60,719 nucleotides of DNA from Verrucomicrobiia bacterium. Its GTDB lineage: Bacteria; Verrucomicrobiota; Verrucomicrobiia; Verrucomicrobiales; DEV007. A model generated the notes under the pieces. It did no database searches, was not told the origin of the DNA, and was given only the letters and a program-made list of their open reading frames with translations. The stretch is taken from positions 1 through 60,719 of the forward strand of contig JAGRPC010000037.1 of the NCBI GenBank assembly GCA_020439925.1, read 5' to 3'. This document shows, piece after piece, positions 17,444 to 26,800 of this stretch; positions within the stretch are counted from its first letter, which is position 1; every line of letters begins with the position of its first letter. A program made the position numbers and the translations under genes.

Positions 17444-19924
17444 ATGAAACGTATTCTGAACTTTCAGAGTGCGGCTTCCAAAATTCTCTCCAAGCGGGTG
17501 CTGGCAGCCTTCGGGTTGTCGGCACTTGCCGCTTCCGGGGGATGCTTGCAGGCCGCTTCGCCCGATTTCAATACCACGATTCCACGTGGAGGACAGGCTG
17601 GCTCCGAGGTCAAGGTGACCATCATGGGAAACCGTCTCTCGGATGCGGAGGCGATTCTCTTCCATCAGCCGGGAATGAGCTTCAAGGATCTCAAGGTGAT
17701 CGACGATCGCAAGGTCGAGGCGACTCTTGTGATCGCCAAGGATTGCCGTCTCGGCGAGCACCACTTCCGGGTGCGCTGCCGGAGCGGAATCAGCTACGCC
17801 CGGAATTTCTGGGTGTCACAATTCCCCAATGTGGACGAAGTCGAGCCCAATGACGACTTCGAAGCTCCGCAGAAGATCCCGATGAACGTGACGATCGAAG
17901 CGGAAGCGAAACCGGAAGAGACGGACTATTACCTCATCAGCGTCAAAAAGGGAGATCGCATTTCCGTGGAAGTCGAGGGTCTGCGGATCAACAATATTCC
18001 CCAGAACATTGCTATCGACCCCTACGTGGCGATCCTCAACAAGGACCGCTTTGAAATTGCTTCCGCGGACGGATCGTCCCTTCTCAAGCAGGAATCGATC
18101 CTTTCGATCGAGGCGCCGGAAGACGGGGATTACGTGGTTGAGGTTCGCGATTCCGCCTATCAGGGAAGGGGGCGCTACAGGGCTCATATCGGGCATTTCC
18201 CTCGTCCGACAGCCATCTATCCCGCCGGGGGAAAGGCTGGAAGCGAGATGGAGTTCACCCTGCTGGGAGATGTGAAGGGTTCCTATCCGTTCAAAGTCAA
18301 ACTTCCGGAAAGCGGCGAAAACGATCTTTTTGGAGTCTTCGCGACAAACGGCGGATTGCTCCCCCCGTCTCCAAACCTTGTCCGCTTGAGTCCGTTCGAG
18401 AACACCCTTGAAAAAGAGCCGAACAATTCCAATGCAGAGGCCACGGATGCGGGAGCCATTCCGGTGGCCTTCAATGGCATTCTCTCCGAGGAGGGCGATG
18501 TCGACTTCTTCAAGTTCACCGCCAAGAAGGATCAGACCTTCCAATTCCGCGTCTTTGCGGACTCCATCGGATCTCCGGTTGATCCCGTGCTGACAATCTA
18601 CAACGAAAAGATGGGGTCGGTCGGGTCGAGTGATGATGCTGACGGAACGAAGGACAGCCGGGTCGACTTCAAGGCTCCGGCCGACGGGGTCTACTTCGTT
18701 CGGATTACCGACATGCTCTCCCGGGGAGGCTCGGATTTTGTCTATCGTGTTGAGCCAACCACTCCGGCGAAGACTATCGACGTGACCATGCCGGAGATGC
18801 TGCGGCGCGATTTCCAGTACTTGAAGCAGTTTGATATCCCTCAGGGCGGTTACTACGCCATGGTCGTAAACACCACTCGGAAAGGGGTCGCGGGTGATCT
18901 GGTTCTCGAGATGCCAAAGCTCCCTGCCGGGGTGACGATGGAGGCTGGAACGATTCCCCGCTCCGTCAGCCAGTTTCCCATACTGCTCAAGGCTGCGCCA
19001 GATGCTCCCGTCGGTGGAGGATTTTATGACCTCGTCGCGAAAACCGCGGAAGGCGATGCTCCGGTAGCTGGCCGATTCGTCCAGACTCTCGATCTGGTGA
19101 GGGGGCCGCAGAACGGTGTGGAATATTACTCCCGGCCTTTCGACAAACTGCCAGTTTCGGTCGTCGATCCGCTTCCTTATTCGGTCGCGCTCCAGCAACC
19201 GAAAGTCCCGCTGGTTCGGAACGGTTCGATGAAGCTCAAGATCCGCGCGGATCGGAAAGATGGCTATGACAAGCCTATCACCGTGCGTTTCCCCTGGCTC
19301 CCGCCGGGCATCTCCAGCCCGGCGACGATGACCTTGGACGGGAAGACCTCCGAGATCGAGTACGAACTGAACGCGAATGAAAATGCAGAGGTCAATACCT
19401 GGAATCTTACCGTGATTGCCGAATCTGATGGCGGTAAGGGGAAAATGTTCTCTGCTTCCCCGTTCATCAAGCTTTCCGTGGAAGAGCCATTTGTTCAAAT
19501 CAAGTTGACGATGGCCAGCGCCAAGCAGGGGGAAACGGTTGAGATGCTCGCCGAAGTCGAGCACCTCCGAGAGTTTGCCGGTGACGGGGAAGTCCAATTG
19601 TTCGGATTGCCTGCTCATTCGACGGCTCAGCCTGCCAAGTTGAAACCGGACATGGAATCCCTCAACTTTCCCATCGTGACGTCCGACAAGACGCCGGTAG
19701 GACAGCACAAGGGGGTTTTCTGCACCGCCACGCTGATCAAGGACGGAGAACCTATTGTGCACAGGCTCTCGATGGGATCTGTTTTCCGTGTCGATCCGAA
19801 GCCCAAAGAGGTGGCGGCGGCTCCTGCGCCCGCTCAGGCCAAACCAGCGGAAAAGAAAGAAAAACCGCTGTCTCGACTCGAACAACTGCGTCTTGAAGCC
19901 AAGAAGGAAGGCGCGACTCCCTGA
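17444..19924 (+). CDS. Secreted PPC-domain protein of the DUF1501/PSD locus
   Basis: The 826-residue protein has a signal peptide (FGLSALAASGGCLQAAS). An early IPT-like beta domain (GGQAGSEVKVTIMGNRLSDA) is followed by two bacterial pre-peptidase C-terminal (PPC) domains, marked by VEPNDDFEAPQKIPMN near 130 and KEPNNSNAEATDAGAIPVA near 325. Each PPC ends in a DYVVEV or VYFVRI strand. The C-terminal half is further beta-rich and ends in an Ala/Lys-rich tail. No catalytic domain is seen, so it likely binds carbohydrate or partner proteins. It lies 29 bases after the DUF1501 gene and 55 before the cytochrome gene, so the three form one operon. Confidence 0.8.
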   Translation: MKRILNFQSAASKILSKRVLAAFGLSALAASGGCLQAASPDFNTTIPRGGQAGSEVKVTIMGNRLSDAEAILFHQPGMSFKDLKVIDDRKVEATLVIAKDCRLGEHHFRVRCRSGISYARNFWVSQFPNVDEVEPNDDFEAPQKIPMNVTIEAEAKPEETDYYLISVKKGDRISVEVEGLRINNIPQNIAIDPYVAILNKDRFEIASADGSSLLKQESILSIEAPEDGDYVVEVRDSAYQGRGRYRAHIGHFPRPTAIYPAGGKAGSEMEFTLLGDVKGSYPFKVKLPESGENDLFGVFATNGGLLPPSPNLVRLSPFENTLEKEPNNSNAEATDAGAIPVAFNGILSEEGDVDFFKFTAKKDQTFQFRVFADSIGSPVDPVLTIYNEKMGSVGSSDDADGTKDSRVDFKAPADGVYFVRITDMLSRGGSDFVYRVEPTTPAKTIDVTMPEMLRRDFQYLKQFDIPQGGYYAMVVNTTRKGVAGDLVLEMPKLPAGVTMEAGTIPRSVSQFPILLKAAPDAPVGGGFYDLVAKTAEGDAPVAGRFVQTLDLVRGPQNGVEYYSRPFDKLPVSVVDPLPYSVALQQPKVPLVRNGSMKLKIRADRKDGYDKPITVRFPWLPPGISSPATMTLDGKTSEIEYELNANENAEVNTWNLTVIAESDGGKGKMFSASPFIKLSVEEPFVQIKLTMASAKQGETVEMLAEVEHLREFAGDGEVQLFGLPAHSTAQPAKLKPDMESLNFPIVTSDKTPVGQHKGVFCTATLIKDGEPIVHRLSMGSVFRVDPKPKEVAAAPAPAQAKPAEKKEKPLSRLEQLRLEAKKEGATP

Positions 19925-19979
19925 GTGCTGTTCCTCATCTCATCCCCTTTCCGGGAACTATTGATCTCCCCTTCACCAC

Positions 19980-22802
19980 ATGAAAATCCGACACCTCATC
20001 CACGGTTTCGCCGGCCTCATTCTGGCCTCCCCGCTATTGGCGCAGGAGTCGAAAATTGATTTTGTTCGCGATATTCAGCCGATCCTCGAATTCCATTGTG
20101 TCAGTTGTCACAACGAGGATGAGGCGAAAGCGGACCTTCGGTTCGACAAAGCATCGCATTTCTTTGCGGGTGGCGAAGGGGGGGATTCACTCGTAAAGGG
20201 CAAACCCGATGAGTCACTCATGATCGAGCTAGTGGCTCTTCCCGAAGACGATCCGGATGTGATGCCTCCGAAAGGTCGCAAGCTCAACGAGGTCGAGATC
20301 GCCAAGCTGCGTCAGTGGATCACAGAGGGCGCCGTTTGGCCGGAAGAATTGACGCTCGTTGCCCGGAAGGAGGAGGACTTCAAGGGAGCCGAACCTCTCA
20401 AGGACCGGGGCAAGAAGCTGGTGAAAGTGGAAGCTTTCCCCGAAGACATCGTGCTGGAGAAGGCTCGGGACACCCAGTCAGTGGTTGTAATGGCTACTTA
20501 CGAGGACGATACGACCGTCGACGTGACGGCGAATGCGACCTTCGAATTTGGCGATCCTTCCCTGGTCGGGCTGAAAACCCGGAATACGTTCGTACCGAAA
20601 AAGGACGGAAGCACCGAGTTGAAGGTCAAGGTGGCCGAACACAATGTTTCTCTTCCGGTGACGGTGAAGGAATCGGCGGTCGACCGCCCCATCGATTTCC
20701 ATCTCGACGTGATGCCGATCTTCATGAGCGAGGGGTGTAACATCGGTGCCTGCCACGGATCCGCGCGCGGTCAGGATGGCTTCATGCTCTCACTCTTCGG
20801 GTATGACCCGGAGGGGGATCACTACCGTCTCACCCGTGAAATGGCGGGGTATCGCATCAACCTGGCAATCCCCGAGGAGTCTCTCCTCGTGGAGAAATCT
20901 ATCGAGGCAGTTCCCCATACGGGCGGTAAGCTCTTCGAGAAAGGCAGTGCCGCCTACAAGACCATGGTGGAGTGGATCGCTAACGGCGCGACGAAGCGAC
21001 CTGTGGCCGAGGTGCCCAAGCTGGTTTCCCTGCATCTTTATCCCCCGAAGCTGGTGCTCGAAGGAGCCGGAGCGACCCAGCAGTTGACGGTTCGGGCAAA
21101 GTTTTCCGATGGTCATGATCGTGACGTCACCAGTCTCGCGGTCTTCGTGACAAACAATGAACCGACCGCGGCCGTAACGAGCTCGGGGCTTGTCACCGCC
21201 GGCAAGCGCGGGGAGGCCTTCATCATGGCCCGCTATGACACCCATACCGTGGGCATCCAGACGATCGTCATTCCCGAAAACCTGGAATACACCAGGCCGA
21301 AGATGCAGGAAAACAACTACATCGACGGTCTCGTGCACGACAAGCTGCACAAACTTCGCATCCTGCCGTCGGGCGACTGTACCGACGAAGAATTCCTTCG
21401 TCGGGTCTACCTGGATGTGGTGGGACTCCTTCCCACGGTGGAAGAATACGGTGCCTTCATGGCCGATAAGGACCCGGCCAAGCGCAGCAAAAAGATCGAT
21501 GAATTGCTGCAGCGCAAGGAGTTCACCGAAATGTGGGTGATGAAATGGTCGGAGTTGCTCCAGATCCGTTCAAATCCGAATCTTGGTCTGGGTATTTCTT
21601 ACAAGGCGGCGCTGCTCTATAACGCCTGGCTTCGCGACCAGATCGCGGCCAATCGTCCCTTCAACGAAATTGTCATCGACCTCCTCACCTCGGAAGGGGG
21701 CAGTTTCGCCAGTCCGGCGACCAACTTCTATCAAGTCGAGCGTGACACCCTGAAGTTGTCAGAGAATGTCGCTCAGGTCTTCATGGGAATGCGTCTTCAG
21801 TGCGCCCAGTGCCACAACCACCCCTTCGATCGGTGGACGATGAACGACTACTACAGCTGGGCAGCCTTCTTTGCCCAGATCGGTCGCAAGCAGGGAGTCG
21901 ATCCGCGAGAGCAGATTGTTTACAACCGTGGCAGCGGCGAAGTGAAACACATCGTGGGTGGGGCGAACATGCCTCCGAAGTTCCTCGGGGGCGAAGTTCC
22001 CGATGTCGCCGGAAAGGATCGTCGCGAAATTCTCGCGAACTGGATGGCTTCTCCGCAGAACCTGTATTTCTCCAAGAACATCGCCAACATGGTGTGGTCG
22101 CACTTCTTCGGAGTCGGTATCATTGACCCTGTCGACGATGTGCGGATCAGCAACCCGGCTTCGAATCCGGAACTGCTCGAAACCCTGGCCCTCAAGTTTC
22201 AGGGCGATTACGAGTATGATTTCCGCCAGCTCGTCCGTGATATCTGCAACTCCGCAACCTATCAGCGCACGACCAAGTCGAATCCGTCGAACGAGCACGA
22301 TCTGAACAACTTCGCAAAATCCCGGGTTCGTCGCCAGCGCGCCGAAGTCATGCTCGACACGCTCACCCAGGTGACGGAGACGAAGAACAAGTTCACGGGC
22401 CTTCCGCTCGGATCGCGCGCGGTGCAGATTGCCGATGGAAATACCACCGACTATTTCCTCACCACTTTCGGCCGCGCGACGCGTGAAACGGTTTGCAGTT
22501 GCGAAGTGAAGATGGATCCAAGCCTCTCGCAGGCGCTCCACCTCCTCAATGGACCTGCCGTGACTCAGAAGATCGATCAGGGCGGAGTGGTGAAAAAACT
22601 CCTGGCTGACGGGAAGACTCCCGAGCAGGTGATCGAAGAGATTTACATCCGCGCCTTCACGCGCAAGCCGACGGCCGAGGAGATGAAGCAACTCATGTCC
22701 CAAGTTGCTTCGGTAGGCGAGGACAAGGCCCAGAAGGAGCTTGTCCTGAACGATGTCTTCTGGGCGGTCCTGAACGCCAAGGAGTTCATGTTCAACCACT
22801 GA
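19980..22802 (+). CDS. PSCyt1/DUF1549/DUF1553 haem protein with Big-2-like domain
   Basis: The 940-residue secreted protein (signal MKIRHLIHGFAGLILASPLLA) opens with a PSCyt1 domain, haem site C40-VSC-H44, with DVMPPKGRKL. A second Cys-rich site GCNIGACHGSARGQ follows near 250, then a Big-2-like Ig domain (QLTVRAKFSDGHDRDVTS). DUF1549 starts near 455 (FLRRVYLDVVGLLPT) and contains another CxxCH, C608-AQC-H612 in CAQCHNHPFDRW. DUF1553 completes the C-terminus (LANWMASPQNLYFSKNIAN). These proteins are probable multi-haem periplasmic electron carriers tied to polymer degradation in PVC bacteria; the reaction is unknown. It ends the operon before a strong terminator. Confidence 0.88.
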   Translation: MKIRHLIHGFAGLILASPLLAQESKIDFVRDIQPILEFHCVSCHNEDEAKADLRFDKASHFFAGGEGGDSLVKGKPDESLMIELVALPEDDPDVMPPKGRKLNEVEIAKLRQWITEGAVWPEELTLVARKEEDFKGAEPLKDRGKKLVKVEAFPEDIVLEKARDTQSVVVMATYEDDTTVDVTANATFEFGDPSLVGLKTRNTFVPKKDGSTELKVKVAEHNVSLPVTVKESAVDRPIDFHLDVMPIFMSEGCNIGACHGSARGQDGFMLSLFGYDPEGDHYRLTREMAGYRINLAIPEESLLVEKSIEAVPHTGGKLFEKGSAAYKTMVEWIANGATKRPVAEVPKLVSLHLYPPKLVLEGAGATQQLTVRAKFSDGHDRDVTSLAVFVTNNEPTAAVTSSGLVTAGKRGEAFIMARYDTHTVGIQTIVIPENLEYTRPKMQENNYIDGLVHDKLHKLRILPSGDCTDEEFLRRVYLDVVGLLPTVEEYGAFMADKDPAKRSKKIDELLQRKEFTEMWVMKWSELLQIRSNPNLGLGISYKAALLYNAWLRDQIAANRPFNEIVIDLLTSEGGSFASPATNFYQVERDTLKLSENVAQVFMGMRLQCAQCHNHPFDRWTMNDYYSWAAFFAQIGRKQGVDPREQIVYNRGSGEVKHIVGGANMPPKFLGGEVPDVAGKDRREILANWMASPQNLYFSKNIANMVWSHFFGVGIIDPVDDVRISNPASNPELLETLALKFQGDYEYDFRQLVRDICNSATYQRTTKSNPSNEHDLNNFAKSRVRRQRAEVMLDTLTQVTETKNKFTGLPLGSRAVQIADGNTTDYFLTTFGRATRETVCSCEVKMDPSLSQALHLLNGPAVTQKIDQGGVVKKLLADGKTPEQVIEEIYIRAFTRKPTAEEMKQLMSQVASVGEDKAQKELVLNDVFWAVLNAKEFMFNH

Positions 22803-22834
22803 GCAACTTTTCGACCGGCCAGTTCACCTTTTCG

Positions 22835-22865
22835 GAAGGCCCGGATTCTCCGGGCCTTCTTTGTT
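22835..22865 (+). terminator. Rho-independent terminator of the DUF1501-PPC-PSD operon
   Basis: GAAGGCCCGGA-TTC-TCCGGGCCTTC is an 11-bp perfect stem followed by TTTGTT, placed 33 bases after the last stop of the operon and before the convergent peptidase gene. Confidence 0.85.
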
Positions 22866-22885
22866 GGCCGCAGGGAAGGATTTGG

Positions 22886-23668
22886 TCAGGCGTCGGCGCG
22901 CTTCGTCGCGAGACTCGCCGCCCTCTCCAAGAAAACGCGGTGAGCCTTGATGCGGAGTTCAAGTCCGGCCTCACTGGGGGTCTCGAAGGTGAGACTGGTT
23001 TCGCAGTGCTTCAGGAAAAGAAGGATGGCCTCCGGGTAGCCGCCACCTAGTTGTTCCGCGACAAGTTCCTCGATCTCCGAGGTGCGAACGATGAGTCCGC
23101 GATCGAAAGGGGAGCCGTCGATCTCGCTGGCCAGCTCCCTCGGTATCACTTCTTCGCATGCGGAAAGAAGGAGATCTCCACAGGATTCCCGGCGGGTCAG
23201 CTCATATAGGTAGATTCCCCGGGTGTCATAGTCCTCGTGGAGGTTCAGTGAAAGATCGAAGCGGCATCCTTCCAGCACCTTTTGCCACGAGGTGATTACC
23301 TCGAGGCGCGTATCGGTGAAGGACCGGTTCAGGTCATGGCCGGTTTCGTTGAGGCGGGTGTTCAAGGTGAGGCCGACTGGATTGAGGCAGGGGAACAGCA
23401 TCACAGGCAAGCGCGAGAGGATCTCGGGTTTGCTTTCGAACCACTCCAGCAGACTCCAGACCGGAGCACACTCGTCGCCGTGAACACCCGCGCTGATGTA
23501 GAGCCCACCCGCCTCGCCGTTGAGAGCACGGCGGTTCCGGATCACGGGGACCGAATAACCCTCAGCCTCGCACAGAGTCTCCAATTCAAGCCCCGTTTCA
23601 CACACCGCTTTCTTCCACCGTTTTAGCAAGGAAGGATAGTCGTGCGCGGATTGCGGGGGAATAGGCAT
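22886..23668 (-). CDS. M14-family zinc carboxypeptidase/aspartoacylase-like hydrolase
   Basis: The 260-residue protein shows the M14/succinylglutamate desuccinylase zinc site: H63-GDE66, then LNRSF (N114, R115) and LNLHED with the third ligand H144. ETPS at E229 fits the catalytic glutamate. No signal peptide is apparent, so it should act in the cytoplasm, for example on murein peptides (MpaA-like) or N-acyl amino acids. It stands 9 bases downstream of the start-side neighbour region of the alpha/beta hydrolase gene in the same orientation and may share its transcript. Substrate cannot be told from sequence. Confidence 0.75.
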   Translation of the reverse strand: MPIPPQSAHDYPSLLKRWKKAVCETGLELETLCEAEGYSVPVIRNRRALNGEAGGLYISAGVHGDECAPVWSLLEWFESKPEILSRLPVMLFPCLNPVGLTLNTRLNETGHDLNRSFTDTRLEVITSWQKVLEGCRFDLSLNLHEDYDTRGIYLYELTRRESCGDLLLSACEEVIPRELASEIDGSPFDRGLIVRTSEIEELVAEQLGGGYPEAILLFLKHCETSLTFETPSEAGLELRIKAHRVFLERAASLATKRADA

Positions 23669-23677
23669 GGGAGCCGG

Positions 23678-25645
23678 TTACTTCCAGTTTTCGTCGAAAA
23701 AGCCCGCGGCAGCGATTCGACCCGGAGCGACGGCATCCGGATCGTGGTCGAGCCCGATTACGGACCAGTCGGGAAGCTTCGGATTCTGGAGGGAATTGGT
23801 TCTGTCATGCCCTTCGCGAAACGTAAGGCCACTGTTGAGGACAACGTATCGGTCCGGATTGAGTGGATTGGGGAAAATGAGAACCGGAACGTGATCCTTG
23901 CGAGAAAAGGTTCTTCCACGGAGGACAAAAACCTCATCTTTCCACTCCACGGGGAGCCGTCCTGCGATCTCCGCAATCATGGAGTTGGATGCCGGGTCGC
24001 CCCAAAGGATCAGATTGGCTTCGCGCAGGTCGTCGGAGTCGAGATCCGCTGCTGTCTTTTCGGGAAGATCGGCCCTCATGAGGGCCCGCCATCGCGATCG
24101 GAAGTGATTCAGTTCGAAGTCGACCCACCTGGCTACTTTCGGCAAAGAAGGGGAATGATCGGGAGGAACCACGATGAATCGGCTCATGAATGCGTCGTCG
24201 ATGGGGCCCTGAAGCCCGGGACGCTTCGAGCCGGGCAAGGGTTCCCCCCAGCTCCAGTCCCCGTCCTTTTTCAGAAGGGAAAGTGAATTCACGGGAAAGC
24301 CTGGTTTTTCCGCCACGAGATCCTGGTCATCGACGGTGATCCTGACTCCGGCAAGGTCTTCGGACGCTCCCAGGTGGATTTCGAGTGCCCGGACACCGGA
24401 GGTTTGCAGGGAGATCGAGCCGTTTTCCGTCGACCGCTCTGCTTGAACCCTCGCACCCGTCCAGTGGGCGTTCAGTCCGGTGAGGCGAAGCCAGTCATAG
24501 CCGGGATAGCGAAGGGTCGGGGTCTGCCAGAGGATTTTGGCGGAAGGTCGCTCCCGTCCCCGTTTCCAGCATTCCCCCATCCACGCGCGAATTTCCGTTA
24601 CTGCCTCCGCGGTGTATTTGTGCTCGGTCTCCGGAGCGATCACGTGTCGCATCTGGTGTCCGATCTTCGCAAATTCCCGTTCCATCAGATCGGCGGTGGC
24701 CTTCTGCTTGTCCTTGGCTCCCGAGTAGGCGAGAAAGGGACCGTTCAGGAGGTTCTCGAGGTAGTTGGGCACATCGTATGCCTGCCAGAGGATCTGCTCG
24801 TATTCCGCCGGATACTGATCCGGTGTGAGTCCGTTGTAGATCTTTGTCTCGGCAAACCCCGCTCCGGTATGGACTCCGCAGAACTGGTCGCGGTAGTGTG
24901 CTCCAATGTGCCACGCACCCGCTCCGCCCATCGAGAATCCCGCCAAGAGGATGCGGTCGGGATCCACTGGGTAGTCCGCCTTCAACGCTTCGATTGCCTC
25001 AAAGACATCGATCTCGCCGGCGTGCTTCCATCCCACACATTGGCGGCCGAACGGATGCAGCACGATCGCTTCTTCCTGATCCTTGTAGAAGCCCCCGAGG
25101 GCCTGGCTCTTTTTTCTGCACTGGTTCAGAAAATGGAGGTCCGTTGACTTGTCACCGCGCCCGTGAAGCCACACGAGCAGGGGAACCGGCCGGGAGAGAT
25201 CCAGAGACTCGGGGATCTCAAGTCCGAAAGGCTGATAGGAGCCGTCGATGCTCGACCGGTAACCCCGAATGACGAGGCCACGTTCCTTGAGCCAGGGTCG
25301 CTCGTCTCCCGCGTCGAGGGCCTGGTAACGCGAGTCTGCCAGGTCGAGGAGCTCGGCAGCGATGGGAATATCTTTTTCGGAATAGAATTCACCGTGCTTC
25401 AGGGCCAGGTCCACCGCTTTCACGAGCACGGCGACGTCGGCGACATGATCCTTGTGATCGACCTCCCAGATTCGGTCGGCATAGTCCTCGACCCGGGAAG
25501 AAAGATTACTGCGAATTTCCGAGGGGAGCTCCACTCCGCCCTCTGGTGGAAGGATCCGCGGAATCGGAGCGATCGCTTCGTCAGCACGAATGACGGGGGC
25601 AAGCAGGGCGACCGCCGGGAGGAGGGAAAACAAGGCTGCCTTCAT
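23678..25645 (-). CDS. Secreted esterase/prolyl-oligopeptidase-like alpha/beta hydrolase
   Basis: From ATG 25643-25645 the protein is 655 residues with a signal peptide (MKAALFSLLPAVALLAPVIRA). The catalytic domain shows the oxyanion segment WLHGRGD (159-165) and the nucleophile elbow GFSMGG (S238), as in the PHB-depolymerase/LpqC and prolyl oligopeptidase group. A C-terminal part of about 250 residues continues with an aminopeptidase-like or beta-rich region (LILWGDPASNSMIAEIA). It probably cleaves ester bonds of polysaccharides or peptides in the periplasm. Start and upstream stop share one base (TGATG), so it is translationally coupled to the anchored unknown protein. A longer frame to 25816 is rejected because of the signal peptide. 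Confidence 0.75.
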   Translation of the reverse strand: MKAALFSLLPAVALLAPVIRADEAIAPIPRILPPEGGVELPSEIRSNLSSRVEDYADRIWEVDHKDHVADVAVLVKAVDLALKHGEFYSEKDIPIAAELLDLADSRYQALDAGDERPWLKERGLVIRGYRSSIDGSYQPFGLEIPESLDLSRPVPLLVWLHGRGDKSTDLHFLNQCRKKSQALGGFYKDQEEAIVLHPFGRQCVGWKHAGEIDVFEAIEALKADYPVDPDRILLAGFSMGGAGAWHIGAHYRDQFCGVHTGAGFAETKIYNGLTPDQYPAEYEQILWQAYDVPNYLENLLNGPFLAYSGAKDKQKATADLMEREFAKIGHQMRHVIAPETEHKYTAEAVTEIRAWMGECWKRGRERPSAKILWQTPTLRYPGYDWLRLTGLNAHWTGARVQAERSTENGSISLQTSGVRALEIHLGASEDLAGVRITVDDQDLVAEKPGFPVNSLSLLKKDGDWSWGEPLPGSKRPGLQGPIDDAFMSRFIVVPPDHSPSLPKVARWVDFELNHFRSRWRALMRADLPEKTAADLDSDDLREANLILWGDPASNSMIAEIAGRLPVEWKDEVFVLRGRTFSRKDHVPVLIFPNPLNPDRYVVLNSGLTFREGHDRTNSLQNPKLPDWSVIGLDHDPDAVAPGRIAAAGFFDENWK

Positions 25646-26646
25646 CAGATGCGATCCTCGGTAACGGGGTCGATCCACGCATGCACCCTGCCGTTGCGGA
25701 GGAGTGCCTTGTAGTCCACCGGGAACCGACCGAAAATCGTCGCTACCTCGAAATGGACGGTGACGGTCTCGTAGGTTCCTGCGTACTCGCCTCCGATCTT
25801 TTCGGAGCCGTTCCATTGGAAGGTGCGCGCCTCGTCAATGGTCACACTGGCAGCTTCCCCGTTTCGGAGACTGGCCTTCACCGGAGCAAATCGTGGATCA
25901 CCATCATCGCCGGCGGGGATGGCTGGCCCTCCCGGTGCTGCTTTGCCGGTAAGGACGGCGAGCTTGGATGGGTCGGCGGCAATAATCTGCCGGGCACGCT
26001 CACGCTTGGACTCGATCTCTTTCTGCTTGGTTTCGACGAACTGCAGGTACCTGGCCTCGATGCGCTGCTTGAAATCGGTTTTGTCGACCGGCAGACGGGT
26101 ACTCATCGCAGGGTTTGCGAGAGAGGCGACGAGGAGTTCGCTACCCTCGAGGCGAACCGGTTTCAAGGGAGTGCCCGGAGGGACGTTGCTGGATCCGACG
26201 GCCTGGCCGTTGATGACGAGCGCAAACGGGATCGTCTCGGAGGCGGTCACTTCGGGCGGATAGGCATTGATCGGAACGTTTCTCCACTGGTCAACGATGG
26301 TGAGAAGCGGAAGGATCTCCGGCATCGGATACTTCAATTCGAGCACGGCATCGAGTTCGGATTTCGGTTTTGCCGGGCTGGGGCTGGTAGACGCGGCCGG
26401 CTTCAGGGCCCCCTGGGTAGTCGCGGATGGCTTTGTGGGGGACTTCGGCGCAGGAGCCGAAGAGATGGAAGGCTGCGTCGCATCGGTAGCGGGAGCTTTC
26501 GAGCCAGAGATGACGCGATCATTGGCGGTCATCGTCTCTTCCCCGCCAAGGCGGTCGAGCAGAGGTTTGAGGTAGGGGTCGTAGGCAAACCAGGCACCGG
26601 CGAGGACAGCACAAACAATCAGGAGGATGGGAAAGAACCCTTTCAT
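25645..26646 (-). CDS. Membrane-anchored hypothetical protein with Pro/Ala linker
   Basis: The 333-residue protein has one N-terminal membrane anchor (GFFPILLIVCAVLAGAWFAY), a low-complexity Pro/Ser/Ala/Lys linker (about 50-95) and a periplasmic domain including a helical KQKEIESKRERARQII stretch and a C-terminal beta region (EYAGTYETVTVHFEVATIFG). No known family is recognised. Coupling to the downstream secreted hydrolase suggests a shared envelope role. A divergent gap of 154 bases separates it from fmt. Confidence 0.65.
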   Translation of the reverse strand: MKGFFPILLIVCAVLAGAWFAYDPYLKPLLDRLGGEETMTANDRVISGSKAPATDATQPSISSAPAPKSPTKPSATTQGALKPAASTSPSPAKPKSELDAVLELKYPMPEILPLLTIVDQWRNVPINAYPPEVTASETIPFALVINGQAVGSSNVPPGTPLKPVRLEGSELLVASLANPAMSTRLPVDKTDFKQRIEARYLQFVETKQKEIESKRERARQIIAADPSKLAVLTGKAAPGGPAIPAGDDGDPRFAPVKASLRNGEAASVTIDEARTFQWNGSEKIGGEYAGTYETVTVHFEVATIFGRFPVDYKALLRNGRVHAWIDPVTEDRI

Positions 26647-26800
26647 GGGAAAAAGAACATGGAAATACCGCTTTGGAATCGGCTCCGTATCTTTTCACAT
26701 GAGGGCGAGGGTTTGCAAGTTCCACGAATCATTCATGATCCGGCCCTCAACGTCTCACATTTCCTTTGACCTCCCCGCACCAGGCCCTTGATTCCGTGAA

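Noticed and set aside
17816..19885. 689-codon minus-strand open frame opposite the PPC gene
   Set aside because: Shadow of the PPC-domain gene; the plus strand has signal peptide, PPC motifs and operon context.
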